Positions 1 through 5,851 are shown, numbered from the stretch's first letter. The stretch is DNA of 7,321 nt from Candidatus Brocadiaceae bacterium (GCA_024653795.1 JANLHY010000558.1:1-7321), one strand, 5' to 3'. The notes: generated by a model from the letters alone, not told the origin. Program-made: numbers and translations.

Positions 1-1689
1 CCTGAACTCGATTATGACAAAAAGAATCTTTTAAACTTCATAGAACAATTACAACCCAGTTTTTCTACCACGCATATTGCACTTGCGTTGGATGCGGCAG
101 TAGAAATATTAACCACCGCAAAGCCGCCTGTTAAACGGATATTTCTGCTTACAGACCTGACACGAAACGGCTGGGACATTGACTGGTTCAAGAGTGGAAA
201 TGAAAAACTCCGCAGTCATGTATCCAATATCCATATCGTGGACCTGTCGGAAGGCAGGGAACTCAAGAATATAGCCATTACCCATATTGAACCCCAAATT
301 AATGTGTCAGAAAGAAGCGCAGAAAGCACCATCAAGGTGGTTGTATCTAATTTTACTCCTACGCGGGTCAAAAACCTCCTTGCACAAGTTTTTTTAGACC
401 AAAAAAAAGTGGCTCAGGGATTTTTCAACATCGAGGCTAATGCTTCGGAAACAAAGGAATTTTATTTTAGCGTGGAAAAAGGGAAAGGACACGCCGGTTG
501 GGTTGAAATTTCAGAAGACAGCCTGAACACAGACAATAAACAATATTTCGCTATTAATACATCAAACAAACTGGATGCATTACTGATCGATGGCGACCCC
601 AAAACGAATATCTATGAGAGCGAAACGTTTTATCTGGAAAAGGCGTTAAATCCTGGACGAGAACATGCGTCATCTATCAAACCGACGATATGCTCTATCC
701 ACGAGGTTAAAAACTTTAATTTTGCGAATTTCGATATTGTCTTTTTGTGCAATGTAGAAACCTTGCCGCTTGAAAAGATACATGAACTTGATAAGTTCGT
801 TAAAGAAGGCGGATCGGTTATTTTTTCACTTGGCAATAAAGTAGATTCAAATTACTACAATAACTCATTTGGCACACTACTGCCACATCGACTCCATACG
901 GCAAGGACTTTTTCCGGCGATAGTCCGCTGTCAGAAGAACAACCTCTTCATCTTAAGCTTACAGAATCCACACACCCGGCTTTACGCATTCTTTCTGAAA
1001 CGAATATGAGTACGTTGTCTTCGGTGAAATTTTATCGTGTATTTTATGTCGACCCAGCACCGATGGGGAATTGCAAAACCATATTGTCATTTTCGGATGA
1101 TACCCCTGCCCTTATCGAAAGACAGGTCGAGCGGGGAAGATGCGTGCTCTTTACATCATCGATAGACAGAGACTGGACGGATATGCCAGTAAAGCCCTTT
1201 TTCCTGCCTCTCATACAGCAACTGTGCAGGTTTTTAACAGGAAATATTACGGAAGAAATACAAAATGAAACGCTGGTCAGGCACGATTGGCAATCTTCCT
1301 GCCCCGAAGATATTAACAGCCTGGAAATAACCAACCCGGAAGGCACAAGAGATGTCTTACAACCTCAATTGATTAATAACGAAAAATCCTTTTTATACAA
1401 CGGTACAAATCTTCCTGGGATTTATAGTGTCACTGTGGATGGGAAACCGCATCCGCAATTCCCCCAGAAATTTCCTGTGAATGTCGACACCGCCGAATCT
1501 AACCTGGTTAAGATAGACCAAAAAGAACTTGCCGCACTCATGGGTGGAATAAATCTCACCATAACAACCTCCCCTGTGAGCGAAGGCAGTGAAGTGCTCA
1601 TGGGCGAGGCCAAAAAGACCCTCTGGGGAACCCTCCTCTTTTTCACCCTCTGCATCCTCTTTGTTGAATCATTTGTTTCGAGAAAATAA
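1..1689 (+). CDS. BatA/VWA-type membrane protein with GATase-like domain, C-terminal part (5' truncated)
   Basis: The reading frame is open from the first base, so this is a partial gene of 562 visible residues. The TTG at 88 is an internal leucine, not a start. The first 60 or so residues look like the end of a von Willebrand A fold, including a strand of the form RIFLLTDLTRNGW; the metal-binding DxSxS motif would lie upstream of the window. A beta-rich, CARDB-like section follows (about residues 95-185). Next is an alpha/beta domain resembling a class I glutamine amidotransferase fold (about 190-410), with LLIDGDP and a strand-helix unit ending FVKEGGSVIFSLG. The last 25 residues hold one hydrophobic membrane segment and a short basic tail. 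This order is typical of large BatA/VWA proteins in Planctomycetes, often encoded beside MoxR-type ATPase and DUF58 genes. Exact function is unknown; a cell-envelope role is inferred. No clear terminator follows. Confidence 0.8.
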   Translation, partial: PELDYDKKNLLNFIEQLQPSFSTTHIALALDAAVEILTTAKPPVKRIFLLTDLTRNGWDIDWFKSGNEKLRSHVSNIHIVDLSEGRELKNIAITHIEPQINVSERSAESTIKVVVSNFTPTRVKNLLAQVFLDQKKVAQGFFNIEANASETKEFYFSVEKGKGHAGWVEISEDSLNTDNKQYFAINTSNKLDALLIDGDPKTNIYESETFYLEKALNPGREHASSIKPTICSIHEVKNFNFANFDIVFLCNVETLPLEKIHELDKFVKEGGSVIFSLGNKVDSNYYNNSFGTLLPHRLHTARTFSGDSPLSEEQPLHLKLTESTHPALRILSETNMSTLSSVKFYRVFYVDPAPMGNCKTILSFSDDTPALIERQVERGRCVLFTSSIDRDWTDMPVKPFFLPLIQQLCRFLTGNITEEIQNETLVRHDWQSSCPEDINSLEITNPEGTRDVLQPQLINNEKSFLYNGTNLPGIYSVTVDGKPHPQFPQKFPVNVDTAESNLVKIDQKELAALMGGINLTITTSPVSEGSEVLMGEAKKTLWGTLLFFTLCILFVESFVSRK

Positions 1690-1695
1690 TATTTA

Positions 1696-1724
1696 TTGAC
1701 ATCTCTGGATTTTTTAACTAATAT
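1696..1724 (+). promoter_or_regulatory. Predicted sigma70-type promoter of the Fur-family gene, with overlapping dyad
   Basis: TTGACA at 1696-1701 and TAATAT at 1719-1724 are separated by 17 bases; the -10 matches consensus at 4 of 6. An imperfect AT-rich dyad (TTAACTAAT against AATCTAATTAA, 1714-1738) covers the -10 and the probable start point. That is where an autoregulatory Fur/PerR operator would sit, but the sequence is AT-rich enough for this to be chance. Confidence 0.5.
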
Positions 1725-1769
1725 TTTAATCTAATTAACAATCATTTTTGTTTATTATTTGGAATAAAC

Positions 1770-2186
1770 ATGGAAACGGTAGAAAAATTAACTGGAATAC
1801 TCAGAAATCACGGCATGAAGATTACCCCACAGCGGTTAATGATCTTCAAGGTCATGGAGAATAATACCTCCCATCCGTCCGCTGAAGAGGTCTTTAAACG
1901 GGTAAAAAGGGTTTATCCTACGGTATCGTTTACCACGATCTACAAAACACTGGAAACCTTACGCGATCTGGGAGAGGTGAAGGAACTCATTATTGACGAA
2001 GACCGTAAACACTACGACCCCAACATCAATACCCACCACCACGTCATCTGTTCTAACTGCAAAAAGATACACGACATCTTCGAAGATTTTTCACTGCACG
2101 TCAAATTACCCGATTCCCTGAAAAAAGATTACACCGTCTCCGGCTTTCAGATATCCTTCCACGGCACCTGCAAGGAATGCGCCTAA
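1770..2186 (+). CDS. Fur-superfamily metalloregulator, PerR-like
   Basis: This 138-residue protein is full length for the Fur family. Residues 1-80 form the winged-helix DNA-binding domain, with the family signatures MKITPQR and SFTTIYKTLETL. The C-terminal dimerisation domain carries CSNC (94-97) and CKEC (134-137), the four-cysteine structural zinc site. Ligands for a second, regulatory metal are visible by family alignment: H35, D83, H89, H91 and D102. An aspartate at the last position is the PerR pattern, whereas Fur usually has glutamate. In PerR, iron-catalysed oxidation of these histidines releases the repressor from DNA, so peroxide sensing is plausible but inferred. The ATG follows a weak GGA, which suggests modest translation. 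The gene stands alone between unrelated neighbours; no catalase, peroxiredoxin or uptake gene is adjacent. Fur-superfamily membership is certain; the PerR subtype is likely. Confidence 0.93.
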   Translation: METVEKLTGILRNHGMKITPQRLMIFKVMENNTSHPSAEEVFKRVKRVYPTVSFTTIYKTLETLRDLGEVKELIIDEDRKHYDPNINTHHHVICSNCKKIHDIFEDFSLHVKLPDSLKKDYTVSGFQISFHGTCKECA

Positions 2187-2222
2187 GGCATTTGTAACAT
2201 ACCTGCTTTTGAACCACAGATT

Positions 2223-2251
2223 CCCTAAATAAATATTTGCAGGGTTATTTT
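2223..2251 (+). terminator. Weak possible terminator after the Fur-family gene
   Basis: CCCT and AGGG flank an A/T stem (AAAT/ATTT), with a two-base bulge on the right arm. The T-rich run TTATTTT follows and overlaps the stop codon of the convergent hydrolase gene. The stem is mostly A-T and imperfect, so this is tentative. Confidence 0.28.
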
Positions 2252-2952
2252 GATGCATGAATAAGGGCGTTGAACAAGGCAAGATGATGTGAAGAATCTG
2301 TCATGCGTTCGGGATGCCACTGAACGCCCACCAGAAATGGGTAATCCCTCCATTCGACGGCTTCAATAATACCATCCTCAGTATGAGCCGTGTCCTTCAA
2401 ACCATTACCCAGCCTTTTAATTGCCTGGTGATGTGTGCTACTGGCCTCAATACAATCTGCCCCAATAATCTGATAAAGGAGAGAATTCTTTTCGATAGTT
2501 ATTGTATGGGTGTAGCGCTCGTTTTTTGAATCTTTGTGAATTATGGATGTTTTGACTTCAGACGGAATGTCCTGGATGAGAGAACCGCTTAAGGCGACGT
2601 TCACAAGCTGCATACCATAACATATAGCCAGAATGGGGGTTTTCATCTCGATGGATGTCCCTACTAAAGTAATATCGGAGATATCCTTGTCTGGATGGAC
2701 ACATACAGTCCTTTCATGTCTTTCTTCACCGTAACGTTGAGGCGGAACGTCATTTCCTCCGGTGAGAAGCAAGCCGTCTATTTTTTTCAGTAAAAATTTC
2801 ACATCGTTTTTATCCTTGATAATAGGCAATAAGAATGGAATTCCGCCCGCCGCAATGATGGCTTCGCTATAGTCTCTATAAGTAAAAGAATAAGGTTGTT
2901 TTCCTTCCTCTTCCTCTTCGTAATCGCAATTGATGCCAATAATTGGTTTCAG
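2245..2952 (-). CDS. Gamma-glutamyl-gamma-aminobutyrate hydrolase-like protein (peptidase C26, class I GATase fold), start codon anomalous
   Basis: The family (PuuD-like) hydrolyses gamma-glutamyl amide bonds, for example of gamma-Glu-GABA in putrescine breakdown. The catalytic triad is visible: nucleophile C111 in ILAICYGMQ, and H213 and E215 in VQWHPE. The oxyanion-side motif LLLTGGNDVPP and a THHQ motif are also present. A shorter reading from the TTG at 2829 would remove the first beta strand. The frame extends upstream through KPIIGINCDYEEEEEG and FTYRDYSEAIIAAGGIPFLL, which is classic family N-terminus, so the protein should be 235 residues, the normal length. The codon where Met is expected (2950-2952) is CTG, and an in-frame TAA lies nine codons further upstream with no ATG, GTG or TTG between. 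GGGAAAAG just upstream is a mediocre ribosome site. Either CTG is used or the start has mutated. The physiological substrate is not certain. Confidence 0.82.
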   Translation of the reverse strand: MKPIIGINCDYEEEEEGKQPYSFTYRDYSEAIIAAGGIPFLLPIIKDKNDVKFLLKKIDGLLLTGGNDVPPQRYGEERHERTVCVHPDKDISDITLVGTSIEMKTPILAICYGMQLVNVALSGSLIQDIPSEVKTSIIHKDSKNERYTHTITIEKNSLLYQIIGADCIEASSTHHQAIKRLGNGLKDTAHTEDGIIEAVEWRDYPFLVGVQWHPERMTDSSHHLALFNALIHASK

Positions 2953-3000
2953 ATCTTTTCCCGTATCTTGTGATACTTATTCACTCGCTTTAAAATATAA

Positions 3001-3029
3001 TTGACAAAACAAGCTGAATTATATAGATT
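3001..3029 (+). promoter_or_regulatory. Predicted cassette-array promoter (Pc-like)
   Basis: TTGACA at 3001-3006 is a perfect -35. TAGATT at 3024-3029, after a 17-base spacer, is a 4-of-6 match to the -10. It points into the cassettes and lies about 60 bases before the first cassette boundary, where an integron Pc promoter would be expected. Role inferred; no transcript data. Confidence 0.5.
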
Positions 3030-3046
3030 TACGACGAGAAAATCAA
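3018..3046 (-). promoter_or_regulatory. Predicted promoter of the gamma-glutamyl hydrolase gene
   Basis: Read on the minus strand, TTGATT (3046-3041) and a perfect TATAAT (3023-3018) are separated by 17 bases. The start point would be near 3011, giving a leader of roughly 58 bases before the CTG at 2952. It occupies the same DNA as the opposite-strand promoter at 3001-3029, so the two could not be bound by polymerase at once. Confidence 0.55.
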
Positions 3047-3050
3047 TAAT

Positions 3051-3096
3051 GTCTGTAATTTATTACCGCTATTGGGCGGTATAATCCATGTTAGCC
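3051..3096 (+). other. Degenerate attI- or attC-like site at the left edge of the cassette array
   Basis: The right end is GTTAGCC (3090-3096), a one-mismatch version of the R' core GTTRRRY. It marks the 5' boundary of cassette 1. To its left is a hairpin, TACCGC (3064-3069) and GCGGTA (3076-3081) with a six-base loop. GTCTGTAA at 3051-3058 sits where an R'' box (such as GTCTAAC) would be. It could be the worn attC of a lost preceding cassette or an attI site. The boundary itself is well supported by its match to attC1; the identity of the rest is uncertain. Confidence 0.45.
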
Positions 3097-3682
3097 ATTA
3101 AATTAGTACCACAATGACCCATTTTACTCACTTCAACTAAAGGAAATCCGCAATGAAAAAGCTATCAACCTTATTTGCCACGTTCATTTTCGCTCTGTCC
3201 ATGAGCGGATGCGCTCAGATGATTGCTGATGCTATGTATGGTGATCAGTATCTCAAGCCAATATAGAAGTCGCGACAAATCTCTGCTAGCTCCCAAAAAG
3301 TAGCCGTCAATGCTGCGGTCTCGGCCGCAGGAAAGACAGGATGGATTCCAAAGACCATTTCCGTGGAAACTGGGTATGTTCTTGCTGAATTGGTCGGAGA
3401 CGCAAAATATACGAGAGGAGCACGTGACTACACCTTTAGATTGGAGGTACGTCCACCAGATAATGGAAAGGGGGATGCTAATGTCGTCATTACTCCACCC
3501 ACGGGACTAACTTCCTCGAGTACGATGGATGACATTGCAAATGAATTTCTTGACGCATTGACTACAGAACTTAAGGCAAATCGAAAATAGTGGCTATCTG
3601 GTAGAGGTTTGACGTAAAGATGGCTAACAAATCATTCCACCGGACATGCGCAAAAAGCCGCGCAGTCCGGTGAATTCAAACG
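3091..3682 (+). mobile_element. Integron gene cassette 1 (interrupted lipoprotein gene plus attC1)
   Basis: The cassette runs from the T after the G of GTTAGCC (3090) to the G of the attC1 R' core, following the G^TTRRRY cut rule. It is 592 bp long. Its first bases, TTAGCC, are the exact complement of the R'' box of its own attC (GGCTAAC, 3622-3628). That is expected because the two become R' and R'' of one site when the cassette is circular. One gene, one attC, same orientation: standard cassette layout. Confidence 0.75.
3153..3590 (+). pseudogene. Small lipoprotein gene interrupted by an in-frame TAG
   Basis: The ATG at 3153 follows AAAGGAAA at good spacing and opens a clear lipoprotein signal peptide: MKK, a hydrophobic stretch, then LSMSGC with the lipidation cysteine at residue 20. 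After 37 codons the frame meets TAG at 3264-3266. The same frame then stays open for 107 codons to TAG at 3588-3590 and encodes plausible protein, including SSQKVAVNAAV, TGYVLAELVGDA, YTFRLEVRP and DDIANEFLDAL. This resembles small periplasmic lipoproteins, but I cannot name a family. The intact product would have about 145 residues. The break is either one nonsense mutation or two nearby small deletions that cancel: the frame just after the TAG region reads NIEVATNL, which would join both halves well. It is the sole gene of cassette 1 and appears inactive unless the stop is read through or re-initiated. Confidence 0.65.
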
Positions 3683-3688
3683 TTAGAC
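3622..3688 (+). other. attC1 recombination site (59-base element) of cassette 1
   Basis: R'' is GGCTAAC (3622-3628) and R' is GTTAGAC (3682-3688), a full match to GTTRRRY. Between them lies a strong imperfect palindrome: CACCGGAC (3638-3645) with GTCCGGTG (3665-3672), then GCGC (3648-3651) with GCGC (3660-3663), and an eight-base loop. The left arm has one extra unpaired base, as expected for attC sites, whose extrahelical bases direct recombination of the bottom strand. It shares the pattern CTAAC, AATCATT and CGGAC with attC2. Confidence 0.85.
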
Positions 3689-3716
3689 TTCTACTAATTG
3701 CATTTGGATGGTTGCA

Positions 3717-4175
3717 ATGAAAAAATTTCGGATTTATGCTGACACCTCTGTTTTGGGAGGATGTTTTGATGATGAATTTTCAGAGGAGAGTAAATCTCTT
3801 TTTGAAAATATAAAGAGTGGCAAATTTATACTTATAATTTCTGCAACTACTTTACGTGAAATTAACAATGCGCCAGATTATGTCCAGCGTATTTTAGCGG
3901 AATTGCCACCAGAAATGGTGGAAGGAATAGAGTATTCGGAAGAAATTGGAAACCTTCGTGATGCCTACTTAAAAGCTGAAGTAGTCGGTCCCGGAAGTAA
4001 ATTTGATGCAGAACATATTGCTGCAGCTTCCGTGGCAGAGGTTGATTTTGCTGTTAGCTGGAATTTCAAACATATTGTTCACTACGAAAAGATAAGTGGT
4101 TATCAAGCAGTTAACTTACTAAATGGATATAAACCTATTCATATTTATTCTCCAAAAGAGGTGGTTGAACAATGA
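3717..4175 (+). CDS. PIN-domain protein, VapC-like toxin (predicted ribonuclease)
   Basis: This is a 152-residue single PIN domain. PIN proteins of type II toxin-antitoxin systems are Mg-dependent ribonucleases with clustered acidic residues. The visible candidates are D9 in YADTSV, E48 in LREIN and D97 in KFDAEH. The late motif SWNFKHI (114-120) is typical of a PIN subgroup in which Asn replaces the fourth acidic residue. The opening MKKFRIYADTSVLGGCFDDEF is a familiar form for this subgroup. I chose the ATG at 3717, preceded by GGATGG at five bases; the in-frame ATG at 3708 would add three residues and has a poorer ribosome site. Its stop overlaps the start of the next gene (ATGA), so the two are translationally coupled. 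Both lie inside cassette 2. I see no convincing promoter inside the cassette before the start. Confidence 0.88.
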   Translation: MKKFRIYADTSVLGGCFDDEFSEESKSLFENIKSGKFILIISATTLREINNAPDYVQRILAELPPEMVEGIEYSEEIGNLRDAYLKAEVVGPGSKFDAEHIAAASVAEVDFAVSWNFKHIVHYEKISGYQAVNLLNGYKPIHIYSPKEVVEQ

Positions 4176-4384
4176 AAAAGTACAAAAGATTTGATTGTGT
4201 TCAGATGAAATGGGATATTCAACAAAAAATCGCTGAAGAAGCTCTTGGTATTCCTGACAAAGAATTCAACAGAATTCAAATGGAAAAAATTGATAAGAAT
4301 CCCATTTTAGGGCAGTTTCTCAACAAAGTACGTGCATCAACAAAAAGGAAAGAAGGCCAAAAACCTATATCACTAAAAGTCTAA
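4172..4384 (+). CDS. Small partner protein of the PIN toxin, probable antitoxin
   Basis: This 70-residue lysine-rich protein starts with an ATG inside the toxin stop (ATGA). AGAGGTGG seven bases upstream gives it a stronger ribosome site than the toxin. It begins MKKYKRFDCVQMKWDIQQKI, a pattern I recognise from small proteins encoded directly after PIN genes, usually left unnamed. No helix-turn-helix, ribbon-helix-helix or AbrB motif is obvious, so autoregulation by DNA binding is not evident. The toxin-first order is the reverse of classic vapBC. The last codon and stop (GTC TAA) lie inside the R'' box GTCTAAC of attC2, so a recombination site encodes the C-terminal residue and the stop. The antitoxin role is inferred from position and size. 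Confidence 0.75.
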   Translation: MKKYKRFDCVQMKWDIQQKIAEEALGIPDKEFNRIQMEKIDKNPILGQFLNKVRASTKRKEGQKPISLKV

Positions 4385-4440
4385 CCAATCATTGCAGCGG
4401 ACGGCGGAAAAACCGCCACCGCTGAACTCTGTCGTTAGAC
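4379..4440 (+). other. attC2 recombination site (59-base element) of cassette 2
   Basis: R'' GTCTAAC (4379-4385) and R' GTTAGAC (4434-4440) both match the consensus exactly and are perfect reverse complements. Between them CAGCGG (4395-4400) pairs with CCGCTG (4419-4424), and GGCGG (4403-4407) pairs with CCGCC (4413-4417) around an AAAAA loop. The left arm again has one extra base. This is a textbook attC and the stronger of the two. Confidence 0.9.
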
Positions 4441-4479
4441 AACACAACATTAATTTAATATATAGAAGAACTTTTTAAA

Positions 4480-4506
4480 TTTGTGTCATCTGTGCAATCT
4501 GTGATT
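4480..4506 (+). repeat. Three imperfect 9-bp tandem units of the TCTGTG type
   Basis: Units TTTGTGTCA, TCTGTGCAA and TCTGTGATT follow one another directly, ten bases from the hslU stop codon. The reverse complement of part of a unit (CCACAGATT) appears at 2214-2222, between the Fur-family gene and the hydrolase. Such AATCTGTG-type units recur in intergenic DNA of various bacteria; function unknown. The rest of the 4441-4516 gap is AT-rich and shows no clear terminator for hslU. Confidence 0.45.
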
Positions 4507-4516
4507 CCAAAGTCTT

Positions 4517-5851
4517 TTATAGAATATACCGGCTCAGATCCTCGTCTTTTGCTATGGCTTGCAATTTATCCTGCACATACTTCGCATCTATTACGACCTC
4601 AGCGCCGTCCATATCAGGGGCATTGAAGGAAGTATCTTCCACGAGTTTTTCCATTACGGTATGTAATCTTCGTGCGCCAATGTTCTGTGTGCGTTTGTTA
4701 ACCTGCACGGCAATATCGGCAATGGCCTCGATGGCGTCATTTTCAAATCGTATTTTGATTCCTTCCGTTTCCAAAAGCGCCTTGTATTGTTTGATCAAGG
4801 CATTTTTGGGCTCGGTTAATATCCGTAAAAATTCCTCTTTCCCAAGGTCTTCCAATTCCACGCGGATGGGGAATCGCCCCTGAAGTTCAGGGATTAGGTC
4901 GGACGGTTTGGACACATGAAATGCGCCTGCGGCAATAAAAAGGATGCGGTCGGTCCTGACCATTCCGTACCTTGTATTTACCGTGGTACCGTCAACAATT
5001 GGTAACAGGTCTCTTTGCACACCCTCCCGCGAGACGTCAGGGCCATGTGTGCCTTCGCGTCCTGCGATCTTATCGATTTCATCAATAAAGATAATGCCAA
5101 ACAATTCCGTCCTGCGGATTGCCTCCTGCATGACCTTTTCCTTGTCAATGAGCTTTTCAGCCTCATCCTGTATCAATATTCTTTTTGCCTCGGCGACAGA
5201 GACCTTTCGTGCCTGTGCGCGTGGAGGAATCACCTTTTCCAGCATATTCTGGAAGTCCATGCCAATTTCTTCAACCCCTGCGACGATACCCTGCAATACA
5301 TAAGGTTTTTCATGGGTAGTAATTTCCACTATACGGTTGGCAAGTTCTCCGTCTTGCAATTTTTTCCGGAATTTTTCCCGTGTGCTTAAACGCTGTTCTT
5401 CGGCTTCGACATTAGACGGTTCGGCGCTTCTTGGCACAGGAGGCAGTAACAAATCCAGGAGTCTTTCCTCCGCCATTTTCTCGGCCTTTTCCTGAACGTT
5501 CTGGATCATCTCACCCTTGACCATATTTACACCGATCTCGGTAATATCGCGTATCATGGATTCCACATCGCGGCCGTGGTAACCAACCTCGGTATATTTT
5601 GACGCTTCTACCTTAAGAAAAGGCGACTTGACGAGCGCAGCCATGCGTCTTGCAATTTCAGTTTTCCCAACACCCGTAGGGCCAATCATAATGATGTTTT
5701 TAGGTAAAACTTCTTCCCGTAATTCATCGGAAAGCTGTTGCCTGCGCCATCGGTTACGAATGGCAATGGCCACAGCACGTTTGGCGTTTTTCTGACCAAT
5801 AATATATTTATCAAGTGCTTCAACAATCTTGCGCGGCGTCAGTTCCTTCAC
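4517..5851 (-). CDS. hslU: HslU (ClpY), AAA+ unfoldase subunit of the HslUV protease
   Basis: HslU forms hexameric rings that unfold substrates with ATP and feed them into the HslV chamber in the cytoplasm. At 444 residues it matches the family length. Visible features are the N-terminal TPRKIVEALDKYIIGQ, Walker A GPTGVGKT (57-64), Walker B IIFIDE (253-258), the intermediate (I) domain between them with an E/K-rich stretch, sensor 1 in FIAAGAF, and the arginine motif NIGARRLH. The tail EDLSRYIL, which docks into HslV and activates it, is conserved. The central pore loop reads GYHG (90-93) rather than the usual GYVG; the essential Tyr91 is kept. The start is GTG at 5851, whose first G is the last base of the hslV stop (TAGTG), with GGAGGA nine bases upstream. 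This is tight coupling in an hslVU operon. Confidence 0.98.
   Translation of the reverse strand: MKELTPRKIVEALDKYIIGQKNAKRAVAIAIRNRWRRQQLSDELREEVLPKNIIMIGPTGVGKTEIARRMAALVKSPFLKVEASKYTEVGYHGRDVESMIRDITEIGVNMVKGEMIQNVQEKAEKMAEERLLDLLLPPVPRSAEPSNVEAEEQRLSTREKFRKKLQDGELANRIVEITTHEKPYVLQGIVAGVEEIGMDFQNMLEKVIPPRAQARKVSVAEAKRILIQDEAEKLIDKEKVMQEAIRRTELFGIIFIDEIDKIAGREGTHGPDVSREGVQRDLLPIVDGTTVNTRYGMVRTDRILFIAAGAFHVSKPSDLIPELQGRFPIRVELEDLGKEEFLRILTEPKNALIKQYKALLETEGIKIRFENDAIEAIADIAVQVNKRTQNIGARRLHTVMEKLVEDTSFNAPDMDGAEVVIDAKYVQDKLQAIAKDEDLSRYIL

Larger units (their letters stand above)
3683..4434 (+). mobile_element. Integron gene cassette 2 (PIN toxin, partner gene, attC2)
   Basis: The cassette is 752 bp, bounded by G^TTAGAC at 3682/3683 and 4434/4435. 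Its first bases TTAGAC complement the R'' box GTCTAAC of its own attC, again consistent with insertion of an intact circle. The two genes fill it almost completely: about 34 bases precede the toxin start, and the second gene ends inside the attC. Toxin-antitoxin pairs are a known common cargo of integron cassettes, thought to stabilise arrays. Confidence 0.85.

Noticed and set aside
88..90. TTG at 88 as the start of the first gene
   Set aside because: The frame is open to base 1 and encodes VWA-like sequence before this codon, so the gene enters from outside the window.
2953..3090. Integron integrase remnant between the hydrolase and the array
   Set aside because: I looked for coding sequence on both strands and found only short AT-rich frames full of stops, with no tyrosine-recombinase motif.
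3310..3510. 66-codon frame starting at ATG 3310
   Set aside because: It overlaps the lipoprotein remainder in another frame, has no ribosome site and a low-sense composition; the frame ending at 3590 is the coherent one.
4403..4417. GGCGG-AAAAA-CCGCC hairpin as an intrinsic terminator
   Set aside because: No T-run follows on either strand, and the hairpin is fully explained as the inner stem of attC2.
3622..4440. Two similar hairpin repeats as a CRISPR or simple direct-repeat pair
   Set aside because: They are about 750 bp apart with genes between them, differ in their centres and share only core boxes, which is the attC pattern and not CRISPR.
5015..5389. 124-codon plus-strand reading frame opposite hslU
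   Set aside because: It lies wholly antisense to a strongly conserved hslU and has cysteine- and phenylalanine-rich shadow composition with no ribosome site or family resemblance.
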